Of a stretch of 64,000 bases of DNA, positions 49,366 through 60,640 are shown one piece after another. Under the pieces are notes generated by a model that worked only from the letters and a program-made list of their open reading frames with translations, ran no database searches and was not told where the DNA came from. Numbering within the stretch: the first letter of the stretch is position 1; each line of letters begins with the position of its first letter. This DNA is from Lottia gigantea (lineage: Eukaryota; Mollusca; Gastropoda; Lottiidae): assembly GCF_000327385.1 (NCBI RefSeq), contig NW_008709380.1, forward strand, positions 2,032,552 through 2,096,551, in the 5' to 3' direction. The position numbers and the translations under genes are program-made.

Positions 49366-51989
49366 ATGGAGAGAAAAGGCTTAAATAATGATGGAAGCTC
49401 AGAAACCCAATCTAATATTCATCTTGGAACTGCTAGTCCAGACATTACCAGAATGATGACACCAACTTTATCAGACGACAAAACAGAGGACATCAGTCTT
49501 GATTTCTCTAAATTTGAAACAGACACCATGCTTCACTCTACATATCATCACGACCGGGACATTGACCGAAGTCCAGATCCTACATGTCTTCAACTTCAAT
49601 CACCTTTAGATCTGTCTATAACCACATCTTTTGAAAATTCACTTTCAGACTGTGGAGTAGGATCTTGCTTTGATTCAGCTAAGACTGCTTATTCTTTTAG
49701 CAGCACTGTTAATTCAACAGAATCGGACTCCTTTGTTCATATAGATGAGGCATTGCCAATAGACACTTTATCCAAGCCACAAGTAAATACATTGATGAGC
49801 AAGTCTGTTCCTCTGAATGTGACCAGTCCACCAGTAATATTGGGTAATATTGGAGCTGCAAACTTTGTGACAGCTGTTTTAAATAAGAACTTGAATCAAC
49901 AACAAGTTTTGAATAACATGATCCTGCCCTCAACATCCATTGCAATGAATACACCAAGTATATTTGTATTAAACCCTTGTGGTTTGGTTAACCTCATTCC
50001 ACCAGCAACTCAACCAGATGCAGAAGCCACTACTTCTTCCATCATCAGCATGTGTCCTCCTCCAATTAAATCAATTTTATCATTACTGACTTCCAAACCA
50101 CAAAATATAGCTAGAGATAATCTTAATTTGACAACTATGGAGTCTCAAATCATCTCTTTTCCACAACACGACACTACTGTGTCTGATGGAACAACTCAGA
50201 CTGTAACTACAGATCAGCCTGATGTCAACCAACCAGAAGTTATTCCCCTTGATGCTTCAGCAGTCCAGCAACCACCAGAACAACTTTCTCCAGTCAACCT
50301 CTCCTGTTCTGCTGCTGCTACTGTAGTTGATATCTCAGATATTCCAGATAACCAGGACAATGAGGCGGAAGAATATGACATGCCTGTCGAAAACCAAGCG
50401 GATGAGGTTGATGGAGATGAAGATGTGAATCACACTCCAGGACCTGATCAACTTGATGAGATTGATTGTGATGTGTCTGCAAATGATATGCAGTCTGAAA
50501 AAGCACAAGAGGAGATGCAGAATACTGAAAGAGACACAATTGTAGATGAAGAAACCATGCCAATACCAGAGACAGATTTGGCAGAGCCTAATCAAGATAG
50601 CTTAGCAGAGGGACCACCTGCTAAGAAGAAAAGACCTTCTTATGGAAACAGACAGAAAAAGGAAAAGGTCCATTTGAAATGTGATTTATGCAGTGCTACA
50701 TTTACTAAAGCAGGGAATTATTACAGACATAGAAAAATACACAGCATTTGTACTGAGGTGAGTCCAGAGCTTGTTTCTGAAAAAACTATTACAATAAAAA
50801 TGAATCTACAAATCTTTTGACAAGTCAGATAATCCTAGCCATCCTAGATACAGGAATGTAGCTGTTTCCTCTGAGGAGATCTTTCCTGGTTTTACATTTC
50901 TTTAATATCAATATTTTGGCAGTTAAAGTCTCATTATTGTATGTGGTTGTATTTAAGTTTAAATTTAAACAGCTTTATAGCTTTTCTGACATTGAATTGA
51001 ATTGTCTCATTTACACTCTTACTGATCAAATCAATCTGAAACCAATAAAATAGAATATGGTGTCAAATGTTTATTGTTATTTTGTGGTTTCCTGTGCTCA
51101 GTTTCTGTTTTATTGAAGGCAATATTTGTTTTGACATGTTTCAGTCAGAAGATACACGCTATACCTGTAATCAATGTGATAGAAAATTTCTCCAGAAATG
51201 TGATTTAAAACGTCACACCTTGATACATATGAAGCAGGAACCATTTCGATGTGATGTCTGCCAGAAAGGTGAGACAACTTCAAATTACTTGAAAATTGTA
51301 ACTTATGTTATGTCACGATAACATAATTTCATGGGATATGCCAAATTTTTCAATTTTCTCTTCAAGCTTCATCATTCTAAATCTCTTATTCTCTAGTATC
51401 TTTTTAGTCTCTCTGTGTTTCTTCTTCAGGTTATATTCGAAATTCTGATTTAAAAGTTCACATGAGGTTTCACACCAGAGAAAGATCCCATCCTTGTGAT
51501 AAATGTGATAAAAAATTCTTCCAGTCAGGTCTGTATGATATATGACAAACAGTTAATCAGTAAATATCAATCTATGTCCATTATATTGAAGCAGAAGATT
51601 TAATTAATCTCCTTCGTCATCGAAGAGTTTCAAAAATAAAAATTAGATCAAACTGGATTTGCAAAAGTTTCATATTTTCATATTCAGTACAATTTTTTTT
51701 TCTCAGTTTTTTTGGTTTTTTTAATGTTACAATCTTGCTCATTTAATCCCCGTGGCTGGGGCATTCATCAAGATTTTATCCATGCTTGTACTTTAATGGC
51801 TGGCATTCATTCCTTTCAGGTGATTTGAATCGACATAAAAGACATGTTCATAAAGAGAAGTCACCTTTAACTTGTGGTCACTGTAAGAAGGGGTATGCCT
51901 CCGAAGCTACATTGATAAGACACATGCAAGCTAATCATAGAGAGTTGATATTGCGTTCATTGAATGAAAAAATTCAAACTCAGACTTAA
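49366..51989 (+). CDS. C2H2 zinc-finger protein with acidic N-terminal region
   Basis: Probable nuclear DNA-binding regulator. Four coding exons: 49366-50757, 51145-51268, 51430-51528, 51820-51989; 1785 bp, 594 residues plus TAA. Residues 1-335 are Ser/Thr/Pro-rich without a known domain; 335-415 are strongly acidic (e.g. DQLDEIDCDVSANDMQ); a basic stretch PPAKKKRPSYGNRQKKEK is a likely nuclear signal. Five fingers close the protein at about 439-460 (CDLC), 470-492 (CNQC), 498-520 (CDVC), 526-549 (CDKC) and 555-577 (CGHC). Introns 2 and 3 are both phase 1 and cut fingers 3 and 4 at the same place, just after the second-Cys strand. A likely 5' UTR intron ends near 49,351; AATAAA near 52,548 may end the transcript. 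I cannot name an orthologue. Divergent partner: the CYTH gene. Confidence 0.86.
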
Positions 51990-53949
51990 GGTTACCGTAT
52001 AATTGAGTTTCAGTCTGGTAATTGTAACAAATCTAAGTTTAGTATGTGGGCATAATAATGGATTCAGGGGTTCAGTTTTTAAAATTCTCTTGGACTATTT
52101 ACAATATAGTCACCCATGTGGGATGGGACGGAATTAAAAGATTTACACACCTTAATATATTTATACATTGTGTATGTATTATGTTGCATTGATACAAGAA
52201 ATTTGGCTAACCAGACGTTAGTTCTTGAATGCATGGTATTATTGGCCCCACTCTACAATTATGTGACCCCACTCGGCCCTCTACCTGCTTTATGGAATCG
52301 CCACTAGACGTAAAATATTGTCTAAACTATTCATCAAAGGCTTGAAGTTTTTAACAACTTTAATGCAATGAAAGATCAAGAACCTCATAATGAATAATCG
52401 ATGTTAAAAACTGAAAATGTTGAAGGTTTGTAGTAGACTATAATAATTTGGTGTAAATTTTAGAAATAACTTAGGCAAGGTTGTACTAGACTTTTTTCCT
52501 ATTATAAGTCGTTTTGTCATCTGTGATATTTAATTGTTCTGTTGTAATTAATAAAACGTTAATTGAAATTAAAAAAAATTGAATAATTGCATTCCCACTC
52601 ATAATTTGTAACAAATTGTTAAATGACGTCTAGGTTGTACCATTCGATGGTAGGAACAACCGGGCGTCTTTGTGAAATGCATTTGGAGTAAACGGCTAGT
52701 GGCAGCGTGAATAGGGAGTGGATATGCTGAAAGGTTACAGAATGGCTACATCAGGTAATTATAAAGCACAACTAAGATAATTGATCACGTTCAGGACCAA
52801 TTTCATAAATGAGGCATATTGTCAACAAATGGGCATTATTTTGCTAAAATCCGTACATTGGTTCTCTTACACCTTCCAAACAGAGTAAGGAATCTTACAA
52901 GCTTACGTAACCTTTGTAAAAAGTTTTGTCGCAAAAGAATTAACGGCTGGATATATTTAGTTAAAACTTTCAGGTATGTTAAAGGACACATTTCACACAA
53001 TTTGGTGTATAGTTTTCACAAATTTGAATAAAAAGCCCAGGTGTGTATTAGCCAGTTGAAACTTTTACGTGGGGCGTAAAATATCAAAACTGAAAATGTG
53101 AGTTTGTGATCTGTGCGTTCTTATAGTCATACCAGTCTACAATCTGGTAAGAATCAAAATGTGCGGCCCATAATATACTGAATATTGGATTTATTTTCTC
53201 GATTTTCAAATTACAACATTACAAGCATTCCTTGTCGTATTTAAGTTGAGCTCTAGTCATCTAGGACAATCAGTATCATGTACCTAACATCACTCATTAT
53301 CATATCAAAATATGTCATCAGATCATCATCATATTTGAACAATGTTTTCTCATCATAGACTGAATGTAACACCTTGATTGTTGTATTTCAGATTGGGCCT
53401 TAAGACAAATATTATTCATTTCGCTTTCTATTTTATAACTGATAAAATTAATTGATAACTGTCTTACTTTAAACTATCCCTTTCTTTATAAATTTAATAT
53501 CGTTTTCCTTTCACATTCATCTTTCAATTCTCATTTCAAGTTGGATTGGATTTTCTTCGTCTTCAGGTTTGTTACATTACATTTTTTAGTATTATATTTG
53601 ATTTTAAATTTTGAACTGTCTGTTATATCTCAATGGAGTAAATTTTGTAACATTATATTTAAGTATAGAATTTGTTACTTATAAATAATAAATGTTATAC
53701 AATTGAATATTTTTGTCTTTGATAATATTTGTTACGTTTCAGTTTATCATTACTTCGTTTTCACACTAATCTCACTAAAATCCAAAACAAATTTGATAAT
53801 TTGCTTTTAGCATTACCATTGTTTTTCCTTTTCGTTTTACAATCTTCGTTAATAAATACAAAATCAAACAATGATATTTTTGTGGAAGGGTTGTAAAAAT
53901 CAACAACCAGAATTTACATAAGAGACAACAAATTACACAAAATGAAATG

Positions 53950-54120
53950 GAATGAATTTTACGTCCTACTTTTCTGCACCACGTGAGCTAGACGAAGACG
54001 GGCAACGCCAAGCAGGGTGCAATGGGGGAAATTTTGCCAGGACAGAGGCATTAGCTTTCTCTTTTTCAATTTCCACCTGTCGAGAGATCTTTAACGTGCA
54101 CAGCATATATTAAACTATGT
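53950..54120 (-). repeat. Dispersed repeat ending in GGACGTAAAA
   Basis: The minus strand reads TGTGCACGTTAAAGATCTCT, later GCAAAATTTCCCCCATTGCA and GCAGAAAAGTAGGACGTAAA, with higher GC than its surroundings. A short related piece with TTTACGTCC lies at 4,380-4,440. The style suggests the 3' part of a SINE-like family, but ends and target duplication are not visible. Confidence 0.45.
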
Positions 54121-54352
54121 GATGCCTCAATTGGTTAGTTGTTATTTAATTGGACACAACAATTATTTTAAAACTAATTGGGAATAGCGTGATCGACTAT
54201 ATGATGTGATATCGGACCAGTTTCATTGATAAATAACTCTATTGTCACTTTCTCGCCCATTTTATATATAAATCATTCTAAAATTAGTAACAGTTATACA
54301 CAAAAATGGGATTGGGTTAGCAGGTTATGGCGAATGTAAAATATATTTATTA

Positions 54353-54696
54353 AAGGGATTGTAAAAAGGGTTTTTCTAAAATTTTGCATGTGTATCTAGG
54401 ACACTGATAGCATCAATCTCCACCATTCTGATTTTAGTCAGACGTCTGTGGTTCCTGCAATTCCACTAAAACTAAGTGTTTTGTGACTTCACAATATATA
54501 TAGGGCTTTGAAAGGGCCTAGTGATATATCAGAAGATTTTGCTATAGTGACGTCATCAAACATATAGTTTTAATAGATTTACAGGCACCACAGATTCTGA
54601 AGTCTGACCGAAAATTGGAATAGCACAAATTGGTGGTATAATTTGACTGATACACAAACTTTTTTTTTTTTTTAGAAAACCTCTTTACAATCCCTC
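54353..54696 (+). mobile_element. MITE, family A, best-preserved copy with TA target duplication
   Basis: 344 bp flanked by TA (54,351-54,352 and 54,697-54,698). Left end AAGGGATTGTAAAAAGG, right end the inverse of GAGGGATTGTAAAGAGG. The interior holds GGACACTGATAGCATCAAT, ACCATTCTGATTTTAGTCAG, ACGTCTGTGGTTCCTGCAAT and, near the right end, the inverse of the same block, so the arms are long inverted repeats. TA duplication and this shape fit a Tc1/mariner-type element. No coding capacity. Confidence 0.85.
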
Positions 54697-55699
54697 TAAG
54701 ATACGTGTACTCACCCTTGTACCTTACAATCCTCCAGAGACCTTACTTTGAAATATGAGTAATCTAAACAAAACACTCTATGAGGTTGCATTTTCATTGT
54801 CGTAGATCTAATAAGGAATTTTTCATCTCATGCTCGTTTTTACCTAATAAGTTTCCCCCTTGACCCTTTTTCTAAAAGGATTTGACGTGGATATAATACA
54901 GAAAATATTTCTAGCAGGAATTCGTAGAAATATAATATAAAGCCCACGAATAGAAAAATGTTTAAATTTCTATGTTTCAGTTTTTAACCCTCAAAACCAG
55001 ATGTTAATTTATCTTTTAAGAAAAAATTATACTCATGCTAGCAAGTCAAAAATAAAATCCATAAATTGCCCTTATTAAAGAGATACTAAATTACTTGTTT
55101 GATTTGCTTCGTTTGTTACCAGATCATAATAAGGTCTCATTGGCGATCTAAATTTAAAACAATATATTTGATTAGTTCAAATGTCGACCTACCAAAGTAA
55201 ATATTTTTGTCGTTTTGACCATCGAAGGATGGTGAGTGCGGGTGCCCGCTGATCGGTATTCCAGACTGATTTTTATCAGATGATGATGACACAAGTATTG
55301 TGAATCAGAAGCAAACAATCGCCTTGATGAAGATAATCTAGGATTAACCCTTAAACATGTTTAATCCCTTTGTCTATTTACCCTTTCAATCAGTGTCTAG
55401 TATTTCAGTTTTCATCTATAATAGTAATTTGTACTTAAAAAGTTTCAGGAACATAGAATGTCTATAAATGGAATATTTTATGTGCTGATGAGACTATCAA
55501 TATCCTGTTGTCAATATTTCGATTGTTAATATTTATTCCATTGTAGTAATAATACCAGACTTTCTATGACTCACTACCCAGCTTTTGCTAAGAACGTTTC
55601 AGAAATGAGTTGAGGATATCTGACTTGAGAAAGTAGAAAGTATTGCCGATACTTGGCGTGTGAAATATAGGTTATGATTCGACATGACACCATGCATAA

Positions 55700-55824
55700 C
55701 ATCATTACAATGTCAAGCTATTACGATCATCGTCTTATACCTTGACTGCAATATCCACCTGACACAGAAGTTTCTAAAAGAAGCGAATTGATTAGCTTTG
55801 TAATAGCTGTAAATTGTGAAGATG
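55700..55824. mobile_element. MITE, family B, internally deleted copy
   Basis: Left arm CATCATTACAATGTCAAGCT, then CGTCTTATACCTTGACTGCA; short right end TTGTGAAGATG. Most of the interior and right arm seen in the copy at 26,406-26,701 is missing. Confidence 0.75.
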
Positions 55825-56029
55825 CATGCATAATATATTGACATTGGATCAAATTTCAAATCGTGAAATATGATTGATTTAAAGAATGAGTTATTCATTT
55901 GTCAAATGGGACCACTGATGTTGGTTTATTTCTATTTTGCCTGTATTTTACTCTTGTTGAAATACACATGAACTTTATACCCGTATATTTGACCGAATTG
56001 TGTATTTTAAGATGGAGTGAAATTATTTA

Positions 56030-56095
56030 TATTTTATGGTGATGGATGGTGATGAGAACGTAGTCTTATAAAGGCACTGACCTAGGTCAAAAAGA
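56030..56095 (-). repeat. Dispersed repeat with CCTAGGTCAGTGC, inverted copy
   Basis: The minus strand reads TTGACCTAGGTCAGTGCCTT, then TTCTCATCACCATCCATCAC, matching the copies at about 75-130 and 25,470-25,570. Confidence 0.5.
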
Positions 56096-56832
56096 AAAGA
56101 TTCGTGATAAAACAAGTTTAACTATATGGATTTTCATTTGCGGTTAGGGATATGCAAGAAGCAGAATTTAATCAGACGGTAACATTGAACATCAATCAAA
56201 ATGCATCGGTAAAACTTGATAGTCATATCGACAGGGCATGTCAGTAATGCACACCCTGCAATCTGCACTTTAAATGAATAATATCGAAACTATTGAAATA
56301 ACGCCTTTCTTTTTAAGGGAAAAGGTAATGAAGTTTGAATGGCCTCAAGCATTCAGCGATCTATGATCATGGATTTATCATTGAAATGCATTCTTTTTAA
56401 ACCTCATTGTAAATAACTAATACTTTTACTGCACAGTATGATGTCATAACTTCTTTTGAATTAAACAACATTTACATACTGACAAAACATATCATTCCCT
56501 TTCTAAACAATATTATTTATAAGTTAGTCTCAGAGGGCGTTTAAGAGTTCTTTAGTAATTTTCAATATACGGAAACGCTTGAGCAATTTGTAAGTATTAA
56601 GGCGAGTCAAAAATTTATTTATTTTTTCCAAAACTTTAGAAAGTTTAACAATCCTTTAATTAAAATTTATTGTCCTCAAGAAAGAATAAGATGACCAATT
56701 CATTTCCGGACATAATTAATTCAGACATTATAGGTCGGTTACTAAAATGCTAAAAAATAGATTAAAACAGAAAATATATAAATCAAATCTTTTACAACAA
56801 AATGATAATTAGGAGTAATGAAAACATGAGAA

Positions 56833-57082
56833 ATAGGCAGTTGATTTATCCAAGCTCACTACAATACATAATATTCCAATATATTTGAAAAATTTAAAAT
56901 GCCACAAAGCGCACACTTTGGTCCCTGTCCGTTCTTGTAAATAATCAATGACATATTATATTATTGAAACCTGAGGAATTTAAGCAGTTGATTTATCTAA
57001 ACTCACTATAATACATAATATCAATGGCCACAAGGCGCACACTTTCGTCCCTGTCTTTTCTCATAAAGAATCAATGACATAG
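56833..57082 (+). repeat. Tandem duplication, about 140-bp unit, two copies
   Basis: Copy 1 (about 56,833-56,955) and copy 2 (about 56,973-57,082) share GCAGTTGATTTATC, CTCACTA-AATACATAATAT, GCGCACACTTTGGTCCCTGT (one change in copy 2) and AATCAATGACATA. Copy 2 is shorter by an internal deletion. It is located about 1 kb before the glycosyltransferase. Confidence 0.85.
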
Positions 57083-57765
57083 ACAAAAGTAAACAGACAG
57101 CAATATCCTCGGGTGCATATCATTGCGACATAGTTAACATAATACAGACATAAAACAAGGCGTGTATGCATAATATCTATAGTCTTATTTCATAAACCAT
57201 GTTTAATATGGAAGTATGTTTGGATAGCGTTATGAGAACTTTTCACACGGATTTTTCTTAGAAAATCTATATTAAATGGATCACCACATCACGATATCAC
57301 AGTTTGTAATCTAATATTAGAATTTGGGTTAAGGAAAGGGTCATATAATCCAATGTTTCACGTTTCTGTAGATCACGATTATAAATATTGAAAATCATAA
57401 GATTTTTTTGTCCTTTCAGATAGCATGGAAGGTAAACAATGATCGCGTCACCAATACTCAATTTATTCGATCTGTGATTGGACAGAAAGGAAGAAATGGG
57501 CGCGTCGTTATACAATAGAGAGACATCATTTACCACACGAAGAATGAATCGTCTGGGTCAGAGGTCTTTATGAAAGTCGGAATTCCGGGGATTGCCCAAT
57601 GATGTCATTTATCTCCGAGTTTTGACGTAATTATATGAAAACAGGTGAAGCATTTTAACAATACAACACAACTGTAACTTAGTGGGAGAATAACTCGAAA
57701 TGCAAACAAGACAAATAGTAACTTTTAAATACAGACCTCGCCCCATATTGCATTGTAAATCACGG

Positions 57766-57774
57766 TATATAAAA
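57766..57774 (+). promoter_or_regulatory. Possible TATA box upstream of the glycosyltransferase
   Basis: TATATAAAA, 327 bp before the start codon, in an otherwise mixed sequence; CCAAT-type boxes (ATTGCCCAAT) lie near 57,590. Only suggestive in such AT-rich DNA. Confidence 0.25.
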
Positions 57775-58100
57775 TAAAACTTATCACAATTTAGATTATA
57801 TCGAACATCACCTTACACAATACGGACCACTAATTACCAAGCTTCATCAATTACTGGTACTGCAAGTAACAAACCAATCGGACCTGACACAGTAACATTG
57901 AAATATACTTTTTGGTTTACGTGAGATGAAATTAATTTAATTTAAATTAGTAACAGTTTGTTTTCGTTGCATTTAAAACTTACTATTTTTACGAGTAATT
58001 AATGCAAGATGCACTCTGCTGACATTTTTCGGATTCTGTGGTAAACTTTAAGAAAATAGTAATTTTTATTCCGTGGCTTTTGGAAATAACATAAATTACT

Positions 58101-60182
58101 ATGAACAAAAATAGGCGAGTGTTTTTATATTTTTCAACATGGATTTTTTTAGCGTTGTGTTTCGTAATTTTAAACATTATGAACTTGGATTGGTCGGAAA
58201 CAAACATATTTCAAGGAATACTAGTGGTAATAGTGCTAGGGATATTACAAGGCAGTGTTTTGGAATTCCCCGTTATGACCGTAGTGACGTTGATAGTCGG
58301 AGGCAATCAGAGACAAAGTAAACGAAGTCGGAGTGATCATTTAACCTTATGTCTAAATTACAACCTCTTAGCTCTCAGTAAAGATGACATTGACGAATGT
58401 CTGCAAACCATGTATGAAGCTTATATATTCAACATTTCGGCGAATACTTGTGCCGTGTTAGTGTCAGCTACAGGAGATGAGGATTTGAAACAATATGAAC
58501 TAGAAGTTCGCGATAATTATCGTTGTGCCATTTACGACCAATTATTCCGAGAAGGTCTGAATTACGCCTCCAGAGACTTTAGTTCTGTGGAACCTCTTCG
58601 TTATGAACATGTCTGGAAAAAATTTGACGACGTTGAACCTAATATTTTCGTAAGACAATATTTAGATCAAATTTGTGATAATTTTGCTAAAGATTTCATG
58701 GTGATTCATCGAACCAGTCGTGTGTTAAGAAAGTGCGGACAATACCAAGATCTTATGTTGCTCTCGGATGGTGATGACGAAGCTTATTCTTATTGTGATC
58801 CTGAATATTATGGAAAAATGGCTCGACCGTACGGGCAAACTTTATTTCACGACTCCGTTGATGTTGAAAGAATTTATAAACGAAAACTCGATTACACCCT
58901 AGTGTTGGATGGGGATACAGGAGTTCCTAAAGGGGGAACCTTTGATCTCATGGAAATTGCTGCAGCTCACCCAGAGCGTGGTATCATCCAACCTTCCATT
59001 AAACTACATTGTACCAGTAGAGACACTATGTTCATGCATCTTGAATCAATGCGACAATCTTTATTCGAACCTTTAACAAATGCCACCATGGCATATTTCT
59101 CTCAGTCATCTTTTTTCGGTAAAGGTCTTATAAAGAATTCCGTCTACATTGAAAATGTTATTGGAAGAAGAAATAATCTTATTGAACGTGTCCCGATTGA
59201 TGTTTTAAGTCATGACACTTTCGAGGCATCGCTTCTACGGCCACTGTATGCTGGTTCCGTATATTTATTAGAAGCACCATCTTATAACTACGTTACATGG
59301 AACATTCGTGAAAGACGATGGAATCGTGGTGAAGTGTTACTAGCTTTTTACTTTTGGGAGAATTTGGTAGGAGTTCCAATGCGATGGCTACAATCCAAAC
59401 TTCAAGGTGACAAATTTGTAAAAACGACTTTGAGAACTAAGTCAAAGCTAGATTTTGTGACTTCCTACGTGGCCCATTCAGCTCTACGTCAAATGTTTAT
59501 GAAACCTATTTTATTATTATATATTCTCTTACATTATCAGACTAGTTTAAGGTACCGATATGCCTCGATTATAATTGTGATGTTTTTAGTACTGATATTT
59601 CCAAAATTCGCAACAACAACGCGTAAGAACTATAAATTTGTAATCATAGAAACGGTTGCGTCCATCTTACAGTTTACACCAGAAGCCTTTGTTGGCTGTG
59701 TTCGGATAGTACGCGCGATCCAAGCGAATGTAAGCACCTCTGTAAAATGGGTACCACAGAGAGCTGTAGAGGAGGATTTTAAGAAGTCTAATCCATTTTT
59801 GTCTAGTTTGAAACATTTGTGGGGGTATACCCTATTTTCTTCTTTTTTTACTGTCCTGGTGATATTGTTTATGCCCGATTCTGTTTTAATACTCGTTATG
59901 TTCGGTACATGTATACTTTTACCATTTTATACAGGCTTCACGTCTCTTACTCTTGACCTCAAAAGTTCGCGTAGTTTGGAGAATCAGAGGAACAATTTAG
60001 AAATTGGAGTTAGTACCATTGCTCAACCTGACGTAAAAGTAGGAAACATAAGACCTCTCACGTATACTAACATTGCAGTACCCACAGCACCTCACCCAGA
60101 ACACGTATATCAACCTTACGATCCATTCAAATTAAAACAACCACAACAACTATTCGAACGCACTCCGATAGCCGTGTATTGA
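58101..60182 (+). CDS. Single-exon membrane glycosyltransferase resembling bacterial glucan synthases (NdvB/OpgH type)
   Basis: A 693-residue processive-type GT-A glycosyltransferase in a membrane, probably making a polysaccharide from a nucleotide sugar; sugar and product unknown. Two or three N-terminal membrane segments (about 7-28 and 37-68), a cytosolic catalytic domain (about 85-430), and at least four C-terminal segments (about 465-480, 487-502, 576-591, 593-612). Motifs: LNYNLLALSKDDIDECLQTM at 85-104, VSATGDEDL at 121-129, the DxD motif LVLDGDTGVP (D270, D272), GIIQP at 294-298, FFGKG at 338-342, LSHDTFEASL with the likely base D372, and RERRWNRG (RxxRW, 403-407). FFGKG, LSHDxFE and the ExPSYxY-RW order match NdvB and OpgH rather than animal chitin synthases. 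It is intronless, unlike all other genes here. The start is secure: an in-frame TAA lies three codons upstream. The tail is Pro-rich and probably disordered. Confidence 0.87.
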   Translation: MNKNRRVFLYFSTWIFLALCFVILNIMNLDWSETNIFQGILVVIVLGILQGSVLEFPVMTVVTLIVGGNQRQSKRSRSDHLTLCLNYNLLALSKDDIDECLQTMYEAYIFNISANTCAVLVSATGDEDLKQYELEVRDNYRCAIYDQLFREGLNYASRDFSSVEPLRYEHVWKKFDDVEPNIFVRQYLDQICDNFAKDFMVIHRTSRVLRKCGQYQDLMLLSDGDDEAYSYCDPEYYGKMARPYGQTLFHDSVDVERIYKRKLDYTLVLDGDTGVPKGGTFDLMEIAAAHPERGIIQPSIKLHCTSRDTMFMHLESMRQSLFEPLTNATMAYFSQSSFFGKGLIKNSVYIENVIGRRNNLIERVPIDVLSHDTFEASLLRPLYAGSVYLLEAPSYNYVTWNIRERRWNRGEVLLAFYFWENLVGVPMRWLQSKLQGDKFVKTTLRTKSKLDFVTSYVAHSALRQMFMKPILLLYILLHYQTSLRYRYASIIIVMFLVLIFPKFATTTRKNYKFVIIETVASILQFTPEAFVGCVRIVRAIQANVSTSVKWVPQRAVEEDFKKSNPFLSSLKHLWGYTLFSSFFTVLVILFMPDSVLILVMFGTCILLPFYTGFTSLTLDLKSSRSLENQRNNLEIGVSTIAQPDVKVGNIRPLTYTNIAVPTAPHPEHVYQPYDPFKLKQPQQLFERTPIAVY

Positions 60183-60523
60183 AGCATCTAATGATGTCGA
60201 AAATCGAATGCATCAGATAGTGCACAGACGGATTGGAGAGGTCAGAATCGGACAGGCCAACGTCTGTGTAATGTGTCCAGACGTAATGAGTGACCACTGG
60301 AACGATTCACTGGAATGAGATCAAAACGCGTCGTGGAATTCCGTTTAATGATGAAATGGTTTCCTTGTTTTTGAAACTGCCATCAAAGTGAGAGTAATGT
60401 TATGAATGGAATATCAGCACTGAAGTATGATGATTAAAGAGGGATAAATTAACCAGAGAACAGCACTGATAGCTACTGTTAAAAAGGAGGACAGTGATGA
60501 TGAGATGAAAGAAACCTTTATTC

Positions 60524-60640
60524 CATCTATCAATATCAAGCTATTTCGAACTTCGTCTTATGCCCTGAATGTAATAGCCGCCTTTTTGGTTAAGACAATG
60601 TATAGGACGCAGAACGTAATAGCTTGACATTATGAAGATG
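60524..60640. mobile_element. MITE, family B, short copy
   Basis: Left end CATCTATCAATATCAAGCTA and GAACTTCGTCTTATGCC; right end the inverse of CATCTTCATAATGTCAAGCT, reading AGCTTGACATTATGAAGATG. Internally reduced to about 117 bp. It lies 340 bp past the glycosyltransferase stop, possibly in its 3' UTR. Confidence 0.75.

Larger units (their letters stand above)
51990..58100. other. Intergenic, about 6 kb, repeat-rich
   Basis: 3' UTR of the zinc-finger gene to about 52,560. A hairpin-like sequence at about 52,624-52,672 (GGTTGTACCAT, loop, ATGGTAGGAACAACC). Repeats at 53,950-54,120, 54,353-54,696, 55,700-55,824, 56,030-56,095 and 56,833-57,082. TATATAAAA at 57,766 is a possible TATA box for the downstream glycosyltransferase. 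No other gene recognised. Confidence 0.5.

Noticed and set aside
50318-50595. Two overlapping minus-strand open frames
   Set aside because: They are antisense to the acidic region of the zinc-finger gene, with no independent support.
57297-57536. 79-codon minus-strand open frame upstream of the glycosyltransferase
   Set aside because: No recognisable domain and no splice partners; likely chance.
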